From assembly GCA_016794465.1 (NCBI GenBank), contig JAEUKA010000013.1, positions 62,001 through 126,000 on the forward strand: 64,000 nucleotides of DNA. Direction: 5' to 3'. Each line of letters starts with the position of its first letter. Position 1 is the first letter of the stretch. The notes beneath the pieces are model-generated. The model did not search any database and had not been told where the DNA came from. It saw nothing but the letters and a program-made list of their open reading frames with translations. Of this stretch, positions 28,050 to 37,461 are shown piece after piece. Position numbers and translations under genes: made by a program. This DNA comes from Myxococcales bacterium. GTDB taxonomy: Bacteria; Myxococcota_A; Polyangia; Palsa-1104; JAEUJZ01.

Positions 28050-29825
28050 TCAGGGCGCTTGCTTGACGAGGGGCACGATGGGCAGGTGCAGGGCGAAGGT
28101 CGAGCCTTGGCCGGGCGCGCTCTCAACGGTGATCTTGCCGCCGAGGGAGCGAGTCAGCTCGCGGCAGATCGACAGGCCGAGCCCGGTGCCGCGACCGCGA
28201 CCTTTGGTGGTGTAAAACGGCTCGAAGATTCGCTGCAGGTCTTCGCCAGGAATGCCGGTGCCTTCATCGCGCACGGCCAGGACGATGCGATCTTCGACGA
28301 CCTTGGCCGACACAAAGATCCGACCCGTCGGCGGTCCACCACTGCCGAGATCCGCTTGATGGGCGGCGGTCGCATCGATGGCATTGGTCAGGAGGTTGAT
28401 GAGGATCTGGCGCAGCAGGCCGGGATCGGTCTGAACCGTCGCGGCTTCGGCGCCAATCTCGGTGACGATGCGGATGCCGGGGCGACGCAGGGCGCTGGTG
28501 GTGACGCGGACCGCCTCTTCGACCAGTCGGCGCAGATCGGCAGCGACAATGCTCGGCTTGCCCGCCCGGGTGTGGTCCAGGTAGTCGCGGATGATCTTCG
28601 AGACACGGCTTAGCTCGCTGGTGGCGACCTGCAAGCGATCCCGCAGCGCCGGTGGTAGCTCTTTGTCAAATGCCGCCAGCTGTAGGTGCCCCGACACTGC
28701 CGCCAGCGGAGTCCCAATCTCATGCGCCAGCTGCGCCGCCAGCTGCCCGAGCGCCGCCAGCCGCTCTTTGTCGCCAAGCTCGCGCTGCATCTGGAGCAAG
28801 ATCTGGTTGAGCTGCTGCAGCGCCTCGTTTTTGCTTTGCAGATCCCGCGTTGCCGCCAAGATGTCCCCGGCCAGCCGCGCATTGAGTCCGCGAATCTCCT
28901 CGTCGGCCAGCGCCAAGCGGTCGAGCATCGCGTTGAAGCCCTGCGCCAGCTTGCCAATCTCATCGGTCTGACCGAAGCCGACGCGCCGCTGCAGGTTGCC
29001 TTGCTCGACTTCACGCATCGCCTGCGCCAGCTCTGACACTGGCCGGGCAACGACGCGATTCACAATCCACACCGTGGCCAAGAGCAGCACCAGCAGCGCT
29101 CCCAGCGCCGTCACCGCCGAGATACCGATCTGGTCGCTCAGCACCTGATCATAGCGATCGAGTGGTACGGTGACGCGCAGCTTGCCTCGCTGCGGCCCCA
29201 TCGGGTCCAGGTCCGCCAGCGCCGTGACGCAGTGCTGACACATCGCGGAGCCCTCGCTGACATTGATGCTGCGACTGGGCTTTACCGGCGACTCTTGCTG
29301 GGCTGGAAACGCCTGGGCCCACCGCGATGACGTGCCTCGGTCCGGCAAGCGCCACAGCGGCTCGACGCCACGCAAGAGGGGGGGGCGGCTCGGCTGTCCG
29401 CGATCCCACAACGCCCGCCGGGCTTCATACGACAGCACACGCTCCGAGCGCGGGTGACGCGGACGCTCGGGCCGCGAGATCTCAGCGACGCCGGTCTGCG
29501 GCAGCACGATCTGGATCTTGTCGCCCGACTCACTATCGACGAGCAGCGACAGCTCGAAGATGCGATGACGACCGCGCAGATCTTCCAGCCGGGCCTTGAC
29601 CTCGTCGTCGGACCGCTCGTGCTTGAGGTAGTCCTCCAGGTTGGTCGCCAGATCCTGCGCGGTCGCTTCCGCCTCGCGACGCATGTGATCGTCGACGCGG
29701 CGCTTGAGCAGCACCCGCCCCGCGATCGTACTTGTCACAAGGACCAGCAGCAGCAGTACCGACAGAAGTCCAATCAGCTTGCTGCGAATGCTCAGGCTGG
29801 GCAGCACTCCGAAACCATACTCCAA
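28050..29825 (-). CDS. membrane sensor histidine kinase (NtrB/ZraS-like core)
   Basis: 591 residues: TM1 (about 17-38), a periplasmic domain of about 195 residues with a CQHC pair (196-199), TM2 (about 235-258), HAMP (258-310), coiled coil, HisKA with H368 in QLAHEIGTPLAA, and ATPase domain (INLLTNAIDAT, DEGTGIPGED, GTGLGLSI). The HEIGTPL form of the H box is typical of kinases acting on NtrC-family regulators; none is in this window. The next gene downstream is the FIST protein, 72 bases away. Confidence 0.93.
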   Translation of the reverse strand: MEYGFGVLPSLSIRSKLIGLLSVLLLLVLVTSTIAGRVLLKRRVDDHMRREAEATAQDLATNLEDYLKHERSDDEVKARLEDLRGRHRIFELSLLVDSESGDKIQIVLPQTGVAEISRPERPRHPRSERVLSYEARRALWDRGQPSRPPLLRGVEPLWRLPDRGTSSRWAQAFPAQQESPVKPSRSINVSEGSAMCQHCVTALADLDPMGPQRGKLRVTVPLDRYDQVLSDQIGISAVTALGALLVLLLATVWIVNRVVARPVSELAQAMREVEQGNLQRRVGFGQTDEIGKLAQGFNAMLDRLALADEEIRGLNARLAGDILAATRDLQSKNEALQQLNQILLQMQRELGDKERLAALGQLAAQLAHEIGTPLAAVSGHLQLAAFDKELPPALRDRLQVATSELSRVSKIIRDYLDHTRAGKPSIVAADLRRLVEEAVRVTTSALRRPGIRIVTEIGAEAATVQTDPGLLRQILINLLTNAIDATAAHQADLGSGGPPTGRIFVSAKVVEDRIVLAVRDEGTGIPGEDLQRIFEPFYTTKGRGRGTGLGLSICRELTRSLGGKITVESAPGQGSTFALHLPIVPLVKQAP

Positions 29826-29951
29826 CCCCAGCCCACCCGGTGGCGCTACGACAAGCCTGGAGATGCATAAAACTCACGCTAAGAGCGCTGGCACGCCGGT
29901 GCACGATAAGACCTTGCTTGCGGGCTTCTGACTGGAGAATACTGCGCGACC

Positions 29952-30989
29952 ATGCAGACCGCTTCGGAGACAGCCTCCTTGCACGCGGCGCCGTTTTTGC
30001 GCGGCCTGGCCGGCATCGTGGGTCAGGACTCTGTGGTGTCAGTGCTGCGCAGTGCGATGGCGGCGGGGCGACCGCATCATGCGTACCTGTTCGATGGGCC
30101 CGAGGGGGTTGGCAAAGCGACGACGGCTCGGGCCTTGGCGGCAGCGCTCAACTGCCTGTCGCCACCGCAAGTGGGCGATGCCTGCGGGCACTGTGAGGCG
30201 TGTGCCAAGCTCCTGTCCGGCAGTCACCCCGACTTCCTGGTGGTGAACATGGAGCTGGCCGGGCTTGCTGACGAGATTGAGCGACTGCTCAAGCGGCTGG
30301 CGTTTCCTCCGTTCGAGGGCCGCTCGCAGGTGATCCTGATTGACCCAGCCGACCAGCTGACCGCACCGACGGCGCTGACGGCGGCCAATCGGCTGCTCAA
30401 GACGCTGGAGGAGCCGCGCGTCGGCACGCACTTCATCTTGGTATCGACCTGCGGCAGTGGGCTGTTGCAGACGATTCGTTCGCGCTGTCAGCGGCTGCGC
30501 TTTGTCCCGCTGGCCGACAAGGTCTTGACGGACTTGCTGGTCCAGCAGTGCTCTCTGTCCCCCGAGGTGGCCCAGTCGGTGGTCGCGCTGTCGCAAGGGA
30601 GCCTCGGGCGGGCGGTGCGCTGTGCCCAAGATCCCGAGACGCTGGAGCGTCGGCAAAAAGAGGCAGAGGCGCTGCTCGGGGCGGCTCGGACGGGACGGGC
30701 GACCCAGATCTGTCAGCGCGCCAGTGAGATCGGGACCGACCGCGACGAAGCAGTTGAAGTCTTGGAGCTGCTGTGGCTGCGTCTTCACGGGGAGCTGCGG
30801 CGGCATGGTCAGGCGGGATCGTTGACGCTGGCGCAGCGAACCGCCGAGGCCATGCGGGTGATTCGCGAGACGCAGCTGGCCATCCGTCGCTACACCAGCG
30901 CGCCGCTATCGATAGAGCGACTGGGTCGCCAGCTGCACAGCGCACTGGGGCGTGAATCGAGCACGGGCCACACAAGGAGTGCGCAATGA
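29952..30989 (+). CDS. holB: DNA polymerase III subunit delta'
   Basis: 345 residues. Clamp-loader AAA+ fold: Walker-A-like GPEGVGKATTA, zinc-binding CGHCEAC, LIDPADQLT for Walker B, and the SRC motif in SRCQRLRF. It is part of the replication clamp loader. The stop overlaps the ricT start by four bases, the same gene order known from Firmicutes (holB-yaaT). Confidence 0.93.
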   Translation: MQTASETASLHAAPFLRGLAGIVGQDSVVSVLRSAMAAGRPHHAYLFDGPEGVGKATTARALAAALNCLSPPQVGDACGHCEACAKLLSGSHPDFLVVNMELAGLADEIERLLKRLAFPPFEGRSQVILIDPADQLTAPTALTAANRLLKTLEEPRVGTHFILVSTCGSGLLQTIRSRCQRLRFVPLADKVLTDLLVQQCSLSPEVAQSVVALSQGSLGRAVRCAQDPETLERRQKEAEALLGAARTGRATQICQRASEIGTDRDEAVEVLELLWLRLHGELRRHGQAGSLTLAQRTAEAMRVIRETQLAIRRYTSAPLSIERLGRQLHSALGRESSTGHTRSAQ

Positions 30990-32743
30990 GTCAAGATCCG
31001 GCAGCTCCCACGGGCAAGCCACCCTCGGCACCACTACCTGGGGATGCCAGTCGGGGCGAAGGCGCGAAGGACGGTGGCGGACGGGAAGGTGGCCCGCGCG
31101 GCAGTCGTCGCTCTCGCAGTGGTCGGGGCGGGCGTCCTGGTGGTGACAGACAGGAAGAACAGCGTCGTGGCCCCTCACCGGAGCGCCGTGGTGACGAGCA
31201 GAAGCCTCGGTCGGAGCCCGGTCGGGTAGAGGCTTCGCGCGGCGAGCGCACACGGGGTGGAGAGCCGCCGCGTGGTGGCGAAGGCCGTCGAGAGCCGCCG
31301 CGTGGTGGCGAGCCGCAGCGCGGACAGCGGCCAGGGCGCCCTGAAGGTCAGCAGAGTCAAGCGAGTCCGCCTGGGCAAGGGCAGCCTCGTGGTGGTGATC
31401 AGCGACGAGGGAAGCCGCCCCGGAGCGGTCGCTCGGGAGGTCACGGACGACCCGAGCCGCAGCGCAGCGAAGCGGCGAAGAGTGAGCCGCCGCGTAGTGA
31501 CGCGCCGAAGAGTGAGCCGCCTCGGGGCGAATCGACGCAGAGTGGCAGTCCATCCGAGCCGGGTGATCGTCGCCGTCGTCGTCGTCGTGGTCGTGGTGGC
31601 CGGGGAAGTGAGCGCTCGCTGTCTGGAGAGGACAGCCGAAGCTCGATTCCAGACCCGGGTGAGCCGGATGGTGAAGTCAGTCGCCGCGTCGCTGCACCTT
31701 CGCCGACTAGCCCTGCTGCCGAGGTCCGTGCGGTACCGGCTCGACGAGAGGAGCGCGAAGACTCTGGACCGGTGGCGCCAGCTTCTGCCCGTGACGCTGA
31801 CAGCGATGACGACGATGCAGCCGGGGACATCCGTCGCTTGCGACCGATCTCAGAGCTAGAGCTGCCGCCGGAGCTGCCGGTGCGAATGGCCAACCTGTGC
31901 GCGATTCGCTTCCGTCCCGCAGGCATGATCTACGAGCTGGACTGCGGCACCCAGACCTACCAGGCGGGCGAGCTGGTGCTGTGTGAGTCGGAGCGAGGCC
32001 AGCGCGTCGGTCGGATCGAGGTCGCACCGAGGCCGCGTCCGGCGCAAGGTCAGCGACGACGGGTGCTCCGCAAGGCGAGGCCCGATGAGCCCGGCGGCTT
32101 TGGTGACTCGCAGCAGAGTGAGCGTGAAGCCTATGCGTTCTGCAAAGCGCGGCTGCGGGAGCTGGGTCTGCCGATGAAGCTGCTCCAAGTGGAAGTTCAG
32201 CTGGGGCAGAAGGCGACGTTCTTTTTTGCATCGGAAGACCGGGTCGATTTTCGTGACTTGGTGCGCGATCTGTCCCAGCGCTTGCGGCTGCGGGTCGAGA
32301 TGCGTCAGGTTGGTGCCCGCGACGGGGCGAAGGCCATCGGCGGCATCGGCTCGTGTGGGCGAGAGCTGTGCTGTTCGACGTTTCTGCCCGCGTTTCAGCC
32401 GATCTCGATCCGGATGGCCAAAGATCAGGGAATGGTGCTCAATCCGTCGAAGCTGGCCGGGCAGTGCGGGCGGCTCAAGTGCTGTCTTATCTACGAGCAC
32501 TCGACGTACAAAGAGCTGGGCAAGACGCTTCCGAAAGTGGGCAAAAAGGTCATTACGCCCGACGGGATCGGCCGCGTGCTCGACCTCGATATCTTGAAGC
32601 AGCGGGTCCGCGTCTATTTGGAAGAGGGCGGCGCCAAGAGCTATGCGGCGGCGGAGGTTCGCTCGGCCAATCCGCCACAAGGGGGCAGCCACAACACTCC
32701 GACCAGCAACGCCGAGTCCAGCGCCGACGACTTCGAGTCCTAG
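30986..32743 (+). CDS. ricT: PSP1-domain protein (RicT/YaaT family) with long Arg/Gly-rich N-terminal extension
   Basis: 585 residues. The C-terminal 290 residues are the conserved PSP1 domain: CAIRFRPAGMIYELDCG, then GIGSCGRELCCSTFL and LAGQCGRLKCCLIYE, the Cys-rich signature. Characterised homologues (B. subtilis RicT) form an Fe-S-containing complex that affects RNase Y mRNA processing. About 290 residues precede it, rich in Arg, Gly, Pro, Glu and Ser with repeated RGGE/PPRGGE units and an RRRRRRGRGGRG run, likely disordered and RNA-binding. Known homologues are about 275 residues, so this is about twice as long. Confidence 0.9.
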   Translation: MSQDPAAPTGKPPSAPLPGDASRGEGAKDGGGREGGPRGSRRSRSGRGGRPGGDRQEEQRRGPSPERRGDEQKPRSEPGRVEASRGERTRGGEPPRGGEGRREPPRGGEPQRGQRPGRPEGQQSQASPPGQGQPRGGDQRRGKPPRSGRSGGHGRPEPQRSEAAKSEPPRSDAPKSEPPRGESTQSGSPSEPGDRRRRRRRGRGGRGSERSLSGEDSRSSIPDPGEPDGEVSRRVAAPSPTSPAAEVRAVPARREEREDSGPVAPASARDADSDDDDAAGDIRRLRPISELELPPELPVRMANLCAIRFRPAGMIYELDCGTQTYQAGELVLCESERGQRVGRIEVAPRPRPAQGQRRRVLRKARPDEPGGFGDSQQSEREAYAFCKARLRELGLPMKLLQVEVQLGQKATFFFASEDRVDFRDLVRDLSQRLRLRVEMRQVGARDGAKAIGGIGSCGRELCCSTFLPAFQPISIRMAKDQGMVLNPSKLAGQCGRLKCCLIYEHSTYKELGKTLPKVGKKVITPDGIGRVLDLDILKQRVRVYLEEGGAKSYAAAEVRSANPPQGGSHNTPTSNAESSADDFES

Positions 32744-32767
32744 TCGGGCTCGTGATACCGTTTTTGG

Positions 32768-33976
32768 ATGTTGTGTCCTCGTTGCCAGAACGGCATGCGT
32801 GCTGCCATCGAGCGGACGCCGGCCGGTGCGGTGGAGCTGGATTACTGTCCGTCGTGTCGGGGCATCTGGTTCGATCGTGGCGAGCTGGAGGCGATCCTGC
32901 TGCAGGTTCGGTCCGACATTCAGCCGATCGGACTGCCAGCGCCCAGTGACGATCCGGCGACGCGGCGCTGTCCTCACCATCAGGTGCTGATGGTCGAGCG
33001 AACACTGTCAACGGCGCGGCTGCGGTCGAGCCTGTACGGAGCCGGCGGTGACCTTCCCGCTGGGGTGCAGATCGATCAGTGTCCGGCGTGCTTGGGAATC
33101 TGGCTCGATGGCGGAGAGCTGGGGCAGATCACCCAGGCGATGCGGGCCCCGAGTCTGCATCCGCTGCTGAAGCCGTCGATTGAGCCACCGCCCGAAGCCG
33201 ACTCGGAGCGGCCGACCTCGGGCTGGCTGTGGGCGTTTATGTTTCTGACCGGACTGCCGGTCGAGTCGCACCAGCCGCGCAAGCGATTTCCCGTGGTGGT
33301 GATGGCGCTCATCATCCTGTGCGTGATGATGTTCGGCGTCCAGGTGGGCAGCACCACTCCCGAGCAGCTGATGCTGACGCTAGGCCTGGTGCCCGCGCGG
33401 GCGCTGTCGGGGGAGCTGGTGCCGTGGTTTTCCCACATGTTCTTACATGGCGGCGTCTGGCATCTCCTCGGCAACCTGTACTTTCTGTGGGTCTTTGGGG
33501 ACAACGTCGAAGACCGGCTTGGCAAGGGGCGCTTTCTGCTGCTGTACCTGGCGTCGGGACTCCTGGCCGGCCTGTTGCAGGCCCTGGTGCAGCCTAGCTC
33601 GTCGCTGCCGGTGGTTGGGGCGTCGGGCGCGATCTCGGGAGTGATGGCGGCGTATGCGCTGCTCTTTCCCAATGCCCGGCTGGTGTCGCTGATCTGGGTC
33701 ATTCAGGTGCAGTGGAAGACGACGACCTATCTGGGAGTGTGGCTGCTGCTGCAGTTTCTTGGGGCGGCGATGGGAGCCTCGAACATTGCGTGGTGGGCGC
33801 ACATTGGCGGCTTTGCGGCGGGGGCGCTGATTGCCTGGCAGTGGCGGAGCCAACATCACGAACAAGTGACGCGCAAGCTGCTGCCGCCGCCGCTGGCTGC
33901 GGGGTCGGGGGCTGGACCGGGATCGCTAGGCGGGGGTTCCACAGACGAGCCGAAGCGCAAGCTGACTTGGTACTAA
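32768..33976 (+). CDS. rhomboid protease fused to two N-terminal zinc-ribbon modules
   Basis: 402 residues. The N-terminus has two TFIIB-type zinc-ribbon units: CPRC at 3-6 with CPSCRGIWFDRGEL, and a second beginning RCPHHQ with CPACLGIWLDGGEL at about 107. Seven or so membrane helices of a rhomboid protease follow, with the catalytic Ser in VVGASGAISG and His in WWAHIGGFAAG; WHLLGNLYFLWVFGDNVE is the family loop. Ends in a Gly/Ser-rich tail. It cleaves membrane proteins within the bilayer, with the zinc ribbons probably on the cytosolic face. Stop and next start overlap (TAATG). Confidence 0.93.
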   Translation: MLCPRCQNGMRAAIERTPAGAVELDYCPSCRGIWFDRGELEAILLQVRSDIQPIGLPAPSDDPATRRCPHHQVLMVERTLSTARLRSSLYGAGGDLPAGVQIDQCPACLGIWLDGGELGQITQAMRAPSLHPLLKPSIEPPPEADSERPTSGWLWAFMFLTGLPVESHQPRKRFPVVVMALIILCVMMFGVQVGSTTPEQLMLTLGLVPARALSGELVPWFSHMFLHGGVWHLLGNLYFLWVFGDNVEDRLGKGRFLLLYLASGLLAGLLQALVQPSSSLPVVGASGAISGVMAAYALLFPNARLVSLIWVIQVQWKTTTYLGVWLLLQFLGAAMGASNIAWWAHIGGFAAGALIAWQWRSQHHEQVTRKLLPPPLAAGSGAGPGSLGGGSTDEPKRKLTWY

Positions 33977-34638
33977 TGGCAAATCCAGACGACGAAAAGC
34001 TGACACTAGACAGCGCTCCGAAAAGACCGGACGAGCCGGCCAGACCGGACGAGCAGTCCGAGCAGTCCGAGCAGTCCGAGCAGTCCGAGCAGTCCGAGCA
34101 GTCCGTCCCGACGTGGCAAGAGCTACCGGAGTACGCGCAGACAGACCTGGCTCCGCGTGGGTACGATGCGGCGTGGTTTGCGGCGGCGACTCCCGAGCTG
34201 CGACTGACGGTGCTGACGCTGTTTGTCAAGCTAAAAGGGATGAACCTGTGGCGCTTTGTCGGCACAGAGAGCGAGAGCCAACAGGGCTGTCTGCACTTCC
34301 TCTGTCCGTCGCTGGCAGAGCTGAAGGCAACCCTGCGCGACAGTGCCGACTTTACCAATCCCGGTTCGTCGCAAGAGGACTGGGACAGTCGCGAGCGGCG
34401 GTCGGTAGGTGCGCTTCACTTCAAGCACTTTCCTGGCTGGCCCGAGAGCAAAGTTCAAGCGCACATCGATCCATACGGCGCGCGCTTGCACAGTGACCTG
34501 TGGTTTTTGGTACCGGTGGTTCCGCTCGGTCAGCTGCTCGCCCATCTGGCCGATCCAACCGGCTACACCGAGGTCTTTCGCGTCCGCGCGCTGCTGCTCG
34601 AGCAAGGCTGGGACCCGGCCCCGCTTGTGGGCGTGTAG
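33976..34638 (+). CDS. hypothetical protein with (SEQ)n repeats
   Basis: 220 residues. Its start overlaps the rhomboid stop by one base. The N-terminus contains a Pro/Glu-rich segment and six exact nine-base repeats encoding Glu-Gln-Ser. The rest is a soluble domain with no recognised family. It is likely translated with the rhomboid gene. Converges with the membrane protein gene at 34643. Confidence 0.75.
   Translation: MANPDDEKLTLDSAPKRPDEPARPDEQSEQSEQSEQSEQSEQSVPTWQELPEYAQTDLAPRGYDAAWFAAATPELRLTVLTLFVKLKGMNLWRFVGTESESQQGCLHFLCPSLAELKATLRDSADFTNPGSSQEDWDSRERRSVGALHFKHFPGWPESKVQAHIDPYGARLHSDLWFLVPVVPLGQLLAHLADPTGYTEVFRVRALLLEQGWDPAPLVGV
34051..34104 (+). repeat. 9-bp tandem repeat, six copies
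   Basis: GAGCAGTCC repeated six times without a change inside the preceding coding sequence. Perfect identity marks it as a recent slippage-prone microsatellite that keeps the reading frame. Confidence 0.95.
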
Positions 34639-34642
34639 GCGG

Positions 34643-35371
34643 TTACTCGTCGCGAGGAATGGGCAGGGGCGGACCTTGGCGGTTCTGCAGGACCAGCGTC
34701 ACCACCCCAAGGAACAGCACCCAGCCGGCGAGAAGCGCAGTCTGCGCGCTGGTGTACATCCGCAGCAGGGCTTCCAGCTCGGTCGTCTCGACGGCGACTG
34801 GCCGCGAAGACACCTTGGCCAGGGCTTCGGCGGCTGGCAGTCCGACGTGGTGCATCAGCCGATTGGCGTGCACCATCATCACCACCAAGCTGAGCAGCGT
34901 CGCCGGGATGTTGACCAGGCAGGCCCAACCCCACAGCGCCACTCCACCGAGTCGATTGCGCAGCGCCGCCAGCGCGCCCGTGATCAGCAAAAAGCCCAGG
35001 ATCGACTGGAGCAGCGCCATCGGCACCGTGACACTGCGTCGCTCGTAGAGGTCCGCGCCGAGGAGCAGGAACAGCCGCTCGACCTCGGGCCGAGGCAAGC
35101 GCAGCAGGGTTCGCCCAAGCGGGCGCAGCGGCGAAGCCAGCGAGTCGGGACCGTCCTTGGCCAGCTGATCAAACATCGACAGCTGCCGGTCGCGAACGGA
35201 CGAGATGAAGGTTGACCGATCGGTCAAAATAGCGGTGTTGACCTCGAGCATCCCAGCCAAGAGCTGGAACACCCCGATGCAGAGGAAGATCACCGCGAGT
35301 GCTTGCAAAACGCGCGGCAGGCGAGGCACCAGCACAAGTCGCCCGCCGCTTTCCGCCGAAGGAGCCGCCAT
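34643..35371 (-). CDS. integral membrane protein, unknown function
   Basis: 242 residues with four predicted membrane helices (about 22-42, 120-140, 150-170 and 205-228) and a sizeable extracytoplasmic loop between the first two. No family recognised. Same strand as the lipoprotein gene 8 bases upstream. Confidence 0.75.
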   Translation of the reverse strand: MAAPSAESGGRLVLVPRLPRVLQALAVIFLCIGVFQLLAGMLEVNTAILTDRSTFISSVRDRQLSMFDQLAKDGPDSLASPLRPLGRTLLRLPRPEVERLFLLLGADLYERRSVTVPMALLQSILGFLLITGALAALRNRLGGVALWGWACLVNIPATLLSLVVMMVHANRLMHHVGLPAAEALAKVSSRPVAVETTELEALLRMYTSAQTALLAGWVLFLGVVTLVLQNRQGPPLPIPRDE

Positions 35372-35379
35372 GGAGCGCG

Positions 35380-35685
35380 CTATCCAGCCACGGCGCCGTC
35401 GGGAAGAGCGCCGTCGGTGATCGTGCCACCGTCGGTGACACCTCCCTGATCGGGCCGGGGCAGCATGTCGGCGGCAGGCGGTAGATCTTGGCTCGGCGGA
35501 AGGTCTGGCTTGCTCAGGTCAGCCGGGGTGGCCAGATCGACAGGCATATCGGTGGGCGCTGCGACTGGACCCCCGTCGAGCGGTCGCAGTGGCAGGACGC
35601 TGCGATAGTCGTCGGTTTCGCAGGCCGCCCACAGGAGCCATGCCGTCGCCATGACAAAGGACAAGAACAGGTACAACCGCCGCAT
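35380..35685 (-). CDS. small lipoprotein with Asp/Pro-rich mature region
   Basis: 101 residues starting at ATG 35685, with GGAG 5 bases upstream. The signal sequence MRRLYLFLSFVMATAWLLWAAC ends in a lipobox. The mature part is almost entirely low complexity (MPVDLATPADLSKPDLPP), ending in Gly/Asp/Ala. Such linkers are common at the N-terminus of surface lipoproteins in Myxococcota; here no domain follows. Probably co-transcribed with the membrane protein. Confidence 0.72.
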   Translation of the reverse strand: MRRLYLFLSFVMATAWLLWAACETDDYRSVLPLRPLDGGPVAAPTDMPVDLATPADLSKPDLPPSQDLPPAADMLPRPDQGGVTDGGTITDGALPDGAVAG

Positions 35686-35837
35686 ACTTTCTCCGTCGAC
35701 AATTGCCTCGCTGAAGGGATGCCTCCTAGTGAGGGCAGACCACAATCGCTGCGCAGGCTACCACCGAGTAGGCGGGCCTGACAACAGGGCGCGACCACGA
35801 TGGCGATGTGCCACGACTTTGGGGTAGCCTCGCGGCG

Positions 35838-36422
35838 ATGCTTCACTTGGCACAACCCACGCGGACGGACTGGGCCTTGTACGCGGTGGCTCATCGCGAC
35901 GAGATTCTGCTCGATCATGCGCACTGTGAGAAAAAGGCAGCCTCGACGGCAGTCGGGATGATCTTTCGCTATGAAGAGCGGCCCGAGCTGGTCGTTCCGC
36001 TGTCTCAGCTGGCGCGCGAGGAGCTGGCGCACTTTGAAGAGGTGCTGGAGCGGCTCCACGAGCGGGGGATTCCGTTTCGGCGCTTGCCAGCGGGCGGCTA
36101 TGCGGCGGGACTGCATCAGGCAGTGCGCAAAACCGAGCCGCATCGACTCCTCGACAATCTGCTTACGTGCGCGCTGATTGAAGCGCGAAGCTGTGAGCGG
36201 ATGCAGCTGTTTGGGCAGGCGCTGCTGCCGATCGATCCAGAGCTGGGGCGACTGTATAGCGGACTGCTGGCCGCAGAGGCGCGGCACTTCCGTCGCTATG
36301 TCGAGCTGGCGGAGCTGTACTTTGATCCGTCGGTGGTGCAGGCGCGACTGGCAGAGCTGGCGATTCATGAAGCGGCGGTGATTGGCTCGGTCCAGGTGGA
36401 GCCACGGCTGCACTGCGGATAG
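35838..36422 (+). CDS. miaE: tRNA-(ms2io6A)-hydroxylase
   Basis: 194 residues from ATG 35838; a GTG at 35808 gives a longer form. The diiron ligands of a ferritin-like four-helix bundle are visible: CEKKAASTA, EELAHFEEVL, IEARSCERM and EARHFRRY. It hydroxylates the isopentenyl side chain at A37 of tRNAs reading U-starting codons, using oxygen. It ends 4 bases before the interrupted kinase gene stop on the other strand. Confidence 0.88.
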   Translation: MLHLAQPTRTDWALYAVAHRDEILLDHAHCEKKAASTAVGMIFRYEERPELVVPLSQLAREELAHFEEVLERLHERGIPFRRLPAGGYAAGLHQAVRKTEPHRLLDNLLTCALIEARSCERMQLFGQALLPIDPELGRLYSGLLAAEARHFRRYVELAELYFDPSVVQARLAELAIHEAAVIGSVQVEPRLHCG

Positions 36423-36425
36423 TCG

Positions 36426-37415
36426 TTACTTGGCGCGGTGCTTTCCTGATTGAACTGAACGAGGCAACTTGGTTAAGGACAGGTGAAGGTTGTCTTGGCA
36501 TTCCTTTCCAACCTCGAACTCCTGATCGATGTAGCCGGGGGCACTCGCGATAAACTTCATCGGCGACGTGTCATCCGGTCGCGCATACACCAGCGGTAGC
36601 TCACCAAGCTCTTCGCCCTTCGCGGTACGCACGTTGGCCGAAGCGGGCGAAGCCTCGATGCGACAGACAATGAGCTTGGGAGTCAGCCGCAGCGGGACCT
36701 CGGGAGGCGGAGCCGCCGTCACCACACTGCGCCGGGTGGCGACCGAGACTCCGAGCAGCATCATCATCCCCAGCGCCACTCCTACCACCGAGCGCCGATT
36801 CAGCTTCCGCCACTTGGGAGCCACCTTGCCGACCATCGCCGCAATCAGCTCCTTGGAAGTCCGAGTCGCGCGCGGTGACTCGGGTTGAAAAATGATCGAT
36901 AGATCGGGGGGCAGGATCGGTGCGGGACTGCCGGGCAGCTGGTACGGATCGAGCATCCGCGTGGCTTCTGCGCTGCGCTCCTTGACCTCCAGAATCGTCG
37001 CGCGGATCTGCTCCATGTTCGGGCGCTCCGTAGGCTGCTTGCTGAGCATCTGATCGACCAGATCCGCCAGCTCCATGCCGATGTGAGCCGTAATCTCGGT
37101 CAGCCGGCGCGGCTTCACAAACAGCTGCTTGGCCATCATCTCCATGACACTGGCCGCTTCAAAAGGAGGCGCTCCGGATGCGCACTCATACAGAATACAG
37201 CCCAAGGAATAGACATCGGCTTTCTCGTCGACAGAGGCGGCATTCTGAATCTGCTCTGGCGGGCAGTACGTAGGCGTTCCCATACACTCCGCATGGGTGT
37301 GCCCTCCGCCCAGTGCCTGGGTCAGCTTCGCGATTCCGAAGTCGAGGATCTTCAGCCGCAGCTTGGTTCCGTTGCCCGGCTCCGATAGCAACATGATGTT
37401 GTCTGGCTTGAGGTC
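36426..37415 (-). pseudogene. Ser/Thr protein kinase, C-terminal part (gene interrupted by mobile element)
   Basis: About 329 codons starting at the catalytic Asp of HRDLKPDN. Seen are DLKPDNIM, the DFG motif in ILDFGIAKL, the activation-segment GTPTYCPPEQ, DVYSLGCILYE, a membrane helix (VGVALGMMMLLGVSVA) and an extracytoplasmic PEGA-like domain (SPASANVRTAKGEEL, SAPGYIDQEF). The frame continues 5' only to a stop (TGA) just beyond the att sequence. The N-terminal half lies at 48,605-49,009; together they give an intact 464-residue membrane kinase. Translation from 37,394 (MLLSEPG) would give a kinase lacking ATP-binding lobe. Confidence 0.93.
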
Positions 37416-37423
37416 GCGGTGAA
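37415..37423 (+). other. left attachment site (attL core)
   Basis: CGCGGTGAA, shared exactly with 48604-48612. The bases inward (CTCAACC) differ from those at the right end (the kinase continuation), as expected for a recombination core. Confidence 0.85.
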
Positions 37424-37436
37424 CTCAACCCCCGTC

Positions 37437-37461
37437 GGGGAACGGCTTGTTTTTGTTCCCC
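37437..37461. terminator. hairpin near the left end of the element
   Basis: GGGGAAC and GTTCCCC form 7-base arms around an 11-base loop containing a T run, 14 bases inside attL. It could stop transcription at the element boundary or serve recombination. The rest of 37424-37716 shows no convincing gene. Confidence 0.45.
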
